NCBI RefSeq assembly: GCF_020859565.1
Contig: NZ_JAJHUO010000005.1
Span: 271,661-335,660 of the forward strand
Reading direction: 5' to 3'
Length of the DNA: 64,000 nucleotides
Source: Saccharothrix luteola
GTDB taxonomy: Bacteria > Actinomycetota > Actinomycetes > Mycobacteriales > Pseudonocardiaceae
In this document: positions 61,720-64,000 of the stretch, piece after piece
Layout: each line of letters opens with the position of its first letter
Numbering within the stretch: position 1 is the first letter of the stretch
Translations under genes and position numbers: made by a program
The notes under the pieces: generated by a model
What the model was told of the DNA's origin: nothing
The model's database searches: none
What the model saw: only the letters and a program-made list of their open reading frames with translations

Positions 61720-62157
61720 TCAGGTCGGGCGGCGGCGGGATTTGGCCAGGGAGCGGGCGCGGGCGACCAGGTCGTCGACCAGGTCCGCGTCCGCGACCGG
61801 GGGTGCGAGGTCCGAGCAGCACGGTGGCTTGGTGCGCTTCTCGGTCAGCTTCGGGCGGACGCCGGCCAACTCGTACAGCGTTTCGTAGAGGTCGCGGCCG
61901 GGGTCGTCGTCGTGCGGGCCGACGAGCAGGATCCACGCGGTGTGCGGGGCGGGGAAGGCGACGACCACGCGGTCGGTGCCGCGGAGGTGCTTCACGCAGA
62001 GGCGGGGCAGGGGCTCGGGCCCGGTGACGCGGTAGCCGAGCGCCAGGCAGCCGCTGTGGGCCAGTTCGTCCAGGAACCTGTCGTAGGCGACCCTGGCGGC
62101 GCCGCGCAGGCCGGCGGCCTGGACGGCCGCGACGGGCGTTTCGACGACGGTGATCAG
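61720..62157 (-). CDS. Candidate RelE/ParE-like toxin, non-standard start
   Basis: About 145 residues. The part LRGTDRVVVAFPAPHTAWILLVGPHDDDPGRDLYETLYELAG (about 62-103) resembles the end of RelE/ParE/HigB-type toxins, where a basic LRG.DR strand precedes a hydrophobic strand and an acidic helix. The frame has no ATG, GTG or TTG near its head; the best candidate is a CTG at 62157 overlapping the upstream TGA as CTGA. The tail (KRTKPPCCSDLAPPVADADLVDDL) is unlike classical toxins. I infer a toxin from this weak likeness and the context only. Confidence 0.5.
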   Translation of the reverse strand: MITVVETPVAAVQAAGLRGAARVAYDRFLDELAHSGCLALGYRVTGPEPLPRLCVKHLRGTDRVVVAFPAPHTAWILLVGPHDDDPGRDLYETLYELAGVRPKLTEKRTKPPCCSDLAPPVADADLVDDLVARARSLAKSRRRPT

Positions 62158-62594
62158 CGAACTACGCGTCCTTCGCCGCGGTGCATCTGCTCCAGGCTGG
62201 TGACGAGGTCGTCGCGGTCGAGCAGCGCCGCGTCGCTCAACCGCCGGTGCACCTCGTCCAGCAACGCGCGGTTCTTGCCCGCCCGCCTCAAGTCCGACAC
62301 GACGTGCAGCACCTCGTGCAGCCGCACGGCGTCCAACAGCATCCGGGGCTCCTGGCTGTGGATGGCGAGCACGCCCTCGCGCGCCCACGCCTTGACCGTC
62401 TTCTCGGTCAACTCCAGCAGCTCACCGGCCACCACCGGTCGCACCGGCGGGGCCTTGCGCAGGGCCTTCGCCACCACGCCGTGCAGCTTGCGCCGCCGCT
62501 CGTCGTCCTCCGACAAGCTCGACGCGACCTCTTCGATCTCCTCGATCTGGTCGAACAGGTCGCGGATCTGCGCAGCCTCCGTGGCGACGGACAT
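62154..62594 (-). CDS. Candidate antitoxin/regulator with helix-turn-helix
   Basis: 146 residues from ATG 62594, which has GAGGAGG seven bases upstream. The first 65 residues are helical and acidic (IRDLFDQIEEIEEVASSLSEDDERRRKLHG). A MerR/excisionase-like helix-turn-helix, VVAGELLELTEKTVKAWAREGVLAIHS, lies at about 68-94. A helical end follows (VVSDLRRAGKNRALLDEVHRRLSDAALL). The gene is preceded by a promoter inside an 11-bp inverted repeat, as expected for self-repression, and is coupled to the gene after it. The family is not recognised with certainty. Confidence 0.65.
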   Translation of the reverse strand: MSVATEAAQIRDLFDQIEEIEEVASSLSEDDERRRKLHGVVAKALRKAPPVRPVVAGELLELTEKTVKAWAREGVLAIHSQEPRMLLDAVRLHEVLHVVSDLRRAGKNRALLDEVHRRLSDAALLDRDDLVTSLEQMHRGEGRVVR

Positions 62595-62610
62595 GACGGG
62601 ACCTCCTCGG

Positions 62611-62649
62611 GTCACTACCGATTATCACCCGGATTTTCGGTAGTGACAA
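62611..62649 (-). promoter_or_regulatory. Promoter with 11-bp inverted-repeat operator
   Basis: GTCACTACCGA (62611-62621) and TCGGTAGTGAC (62637-62647) are exact inverted copies 15 bases apart. On the minus strand TTGTCA (62649-62644), 17 bases and GATAAT (62626-62621) make a good sigma-70 type promoter, so the arms overlap both the -35 and the -10. This arrangement suits autoregulation. Confidence 0.75.
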
Positions 62650-62693
62650 CGGTGGCCCCGCACCACCCGGCGCGGGGCCACCCACCACGAAGA

Positions 62694-62978
62694 TCAGGAC
62701 GAGAAGAACAACCCGCCCAGGCCGCGGTGCTTGCGGTGGCCGTGGTGGCCGTAACCGGGCGCGGCGCCCCAACCCGGCTGCACGGGCTGCTGGACGTAGT
62801 GCACCTGCGCGGGCGGCGGCGCGACGGGCGGCGGGGGAGCCATCTGCTGCTCGAGCCGGGTGATGGCCTCCAGCTCGCCGTAGTCGAGGAAGACCCCGCG
62901 GCAGCCATCACACTGCTCGATGTGCACGCCCATGCGGTCGAAGGTGCGCATGTTCGCATGACACTTGGGACACTGCAT
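62694..62978 (-). CDS. Zinc-ribbon (zf-TFIIB type) protein
   Basis: 94-residue protein beginning MQCPKCHANMRTFDRMGVHIEQCDGCRGVFLDYGELEAI, a zf-TFIIB ribbon with CPKC and CDGC zinc ligands and the family motif GVFLDxGELE. The rest is Pro/Gln/His/Gly-rich (PPPPVAPPPAQVHYVQQP, HHGHRKHRG). Function unknown. ATG at 62978 with AGGAGG (in AGCAGGAGGCTC) upstream fixes the start. Confidence 0.85.
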   Translation of the reverse strand: MQCPKCHANMRTFDRMGVHIEQCDGCRGVFLDYGELEAITRLEQQMAPPPPVAPPPAQVHYVQQPVQPGWGAAPGYGHHGHRKHRGLGGLFFSS

Positions 62979-63016
62979 CGTGTGAGCCTCCTGCTCTTGA
63001 CGCGATGGTCCCGATA

Positions 63017-63886
63017 TTAGCCGCGCCGAATGGGTTCGTGTGTCGACACGATCCGCGCGCACGTCTCGATCAGCGCTTCCTGGGCGTCGTTCAACTCCGT
63101 TCCGTCGCGCTCCGCAGCGGAGAGGGCACGGGCCGCCATCTGCACGACCAGAGCGCGCGCGGGCGCGTCGAGCACCGACCACGGGTCGTCGGGCGGCACG
63201 CCGACGCCACCCGCGTCCAGGTACGACCCGAGCAGCCGACCCCACGCGTCCGGGTCGAGCACCCCCGCCGCGTGCAACGCGGCCGGCCGCGCCAGGTCCC
63301 ACGCCGGGTCACCGATCCCGAGGTCGTCCACGTCGATGAGCCGGTACCCATCCCGCCACACCAGTTGGCCGAGGTGCCAGTCGCCGTGGATGAGCGTGAC
63401 GCCGCCGTCGCCGAACTCCGGCAACGTCGCGAACGCCCGCCGCACCAGGTCGGCCGCCGGGGTGTCGAGGGTCAGGTCGCGCACCGCCCGTTCCATCCGG
63501 GGCCGGGCGCCGGCCAGGGGCACGGGCGGCGCGAAGTCCGCCGCGGTGAACCGGTGCAACGCGGCCAGCATCCGCCCCGCCGCCTCCATGGGCAGGTCCT
63601 CGGGCTCGCTCTGCGGCACCGGCGTGCCCATGGGCCAGGCCGTCACGGCCCGTCCCAGCACCACCGCGGGCGCCGAGCGCGGCGCGAGCAGGAGCCCGTC
63701 CAGCCGCGGGTCGGCGGCCAGCCGCAGCCGCGCGGTGAGCACGGCCAGGTCCGTGCCCTGTTCATGGGCCTTGAGCACCACGTCCGAGACCCGGACCACC
63801 ACGACGTCGCCACGCACCGCGAGCACCTCGGGCGAGGCGTCGGCCGCCACGAGCGCGGCCATGCCCGCGATGAGTTCGGAGTTCAC
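63017..63886 (-). CDS. APH-fold phosphotransferase family protein
   Basis: 289-residue protein of the aminoglycoside phosphotransferase/choline kinase fold. The catalytic loop is LIHGDWHLGQLVW, where the usual Asn is Gln; the metal site is LIDVDDLGIGDPAWDLARP. The N-terminal lobe is short (DVVLKAHEQGTDLAVLTARLRLA). The substrate is unknown; antibiotic resistance should not be assumed. GTG start at 63886, with CACACT six bases upstream as a weak -10. Confidence 0.82.
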   Translation of the reverse strand: MNSELIAGMAALVAADASPEVLAVRGDVVVVRVSDVVLKAHEQGTDLAVLTARLRLAADPRLDGLLLAPRSAPAVVLGRAVTAWPMGTPVPQSEPEDLPMEAAGRMLAALHRFTAADFAPPVPLAGARPRMERAVRDLTLDTPAADLVRRAFATLPEFGDGGVTLIHGDWHLGQLVWRDGYRLIDVDDLGIGDPAWDLARPAALHAAGVLDPDAWGRLLGSYLDAGGVGVPPDDPWSVLDAPARALVVQMAARALSAAERDGTELNDAQEALIETCARIVSTHEPIRRG

Positions 63887-63925
63887 CCGACCAGTGTGAC
63901 CGGCGCCCGGTCCGGCTCCGGCCGT

Positions 63926-64000
63926 GGGGGGGGGGGGGGGGGGGCCCCCCCCCCCCGCGGCGCGGGGGGGGGGGGGGGGGCGGGGCGGGGCCGGGGGCCC
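63926..64000. other. Second G/C homopolymer tract at the window end
   Basis: 19 G (63926-63944), 12 C (63945-63956), GCGGCGC, 17 G (63964-63980), then mixed G and C. It looks like the tract at 23657-23800 and is probably an assembly end artefact. Confidence 0.75.

Noticed and set aside
63017..63886. Aminoglycoside resistance gene
   Set aside because: The fold is shared by many kinases; no resistance-enzyme signature is seen, and the Asn of the catalytic loop is Gln.

Overview
The window is high-GC actinobacterial DNA. The gene families and gene order point to the Pseudonocardiales (Saccharothrix, Actinosynnema, Lentzea or Amycolatopsis type), an inference from synteny rather than a species call. 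Supporting signs are heavy GTG-start usage, ATGA/GTGA stop-start overlaps, a mycothiol-dependent-type fold protein, the block tRNA-Thr/tRNA-Met/rpmG/hadAB, the block tRNA-Trp/secE/nusG/rplK/rplA, and an mkl plus complete mce operon placed between rplL and rpoB.

Layout. 1-11034: the end of nuoF, then nuoG to nuoN, the C-terminal half of the proton-pumping NADH dehydrogenase operon. 11056-12057: a long-chain polyprenyl diphosphate synthase. 12058-26172: accessory and housekeeping genes, comprising a RarD-type transporter, a proline-rich membrane protein with a C-terminal sunset-type domain, the oxygen-tolerant 2-oxoacid:ferredoxin oxidoreductase pair korBA, a crotonase-fold protein, a divergent Lrp/DDAH pair, a divergent DinB-fold/AraC pair, a LysR regulator, a three-gene NuoB/NuoC/NuoI-like set and an M48 protease. 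A 144-base run of almost pure G and C interrupts this block at 23657-23800 and is probably an assembly fault.

26183-33255: rmlA and yajQ, tRNA-Tyr with a strong terminator, a 34-base minisatellite next to a perfect LexA-type box, a GNAT enzyme, a PhzF-family protein, a large membrane GGDEF-EAL protein, then tRNA-Thr and tRNA-Met. 33340-42012: translation and transcription genes (rpmG, secE, nusG, rplK, rplA, rplJ, rplL) interspersed with hadAB, two MmpS-like membrane proteins, an aminotransferase and a membrane protein. 42227-53459: a lipid-transport locus with its ATPase (mkl/mceG), two YrbE permeases, six Mce proteins and two Mce-associated proteins. 53929-61410: rpoB and rpoC. 61411-63886: a nested inverted-repeat cluster, a two-gene set that resembles a toxin-antitoxin operon with a palindromic operator, a zinc-ribbon protein and an APH-fold kinase. 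The window ends in a second G/C run.

Themes. Two intergenic clusters of short inward-facing inverted repeats lie 49 kb apart, both between convergent genes, and share an exact 15-mer. At least eight genes have a TANNNT hexamer 6-8 bases before the start codon, suggesting leaderless transcripts. The least explained features are the LexA-box promoter that fires into a minisatellite, the candidate toxin-antitoxin operon at 61720-62649, and the isolated nuoBCI-like operon beside the G/C run.
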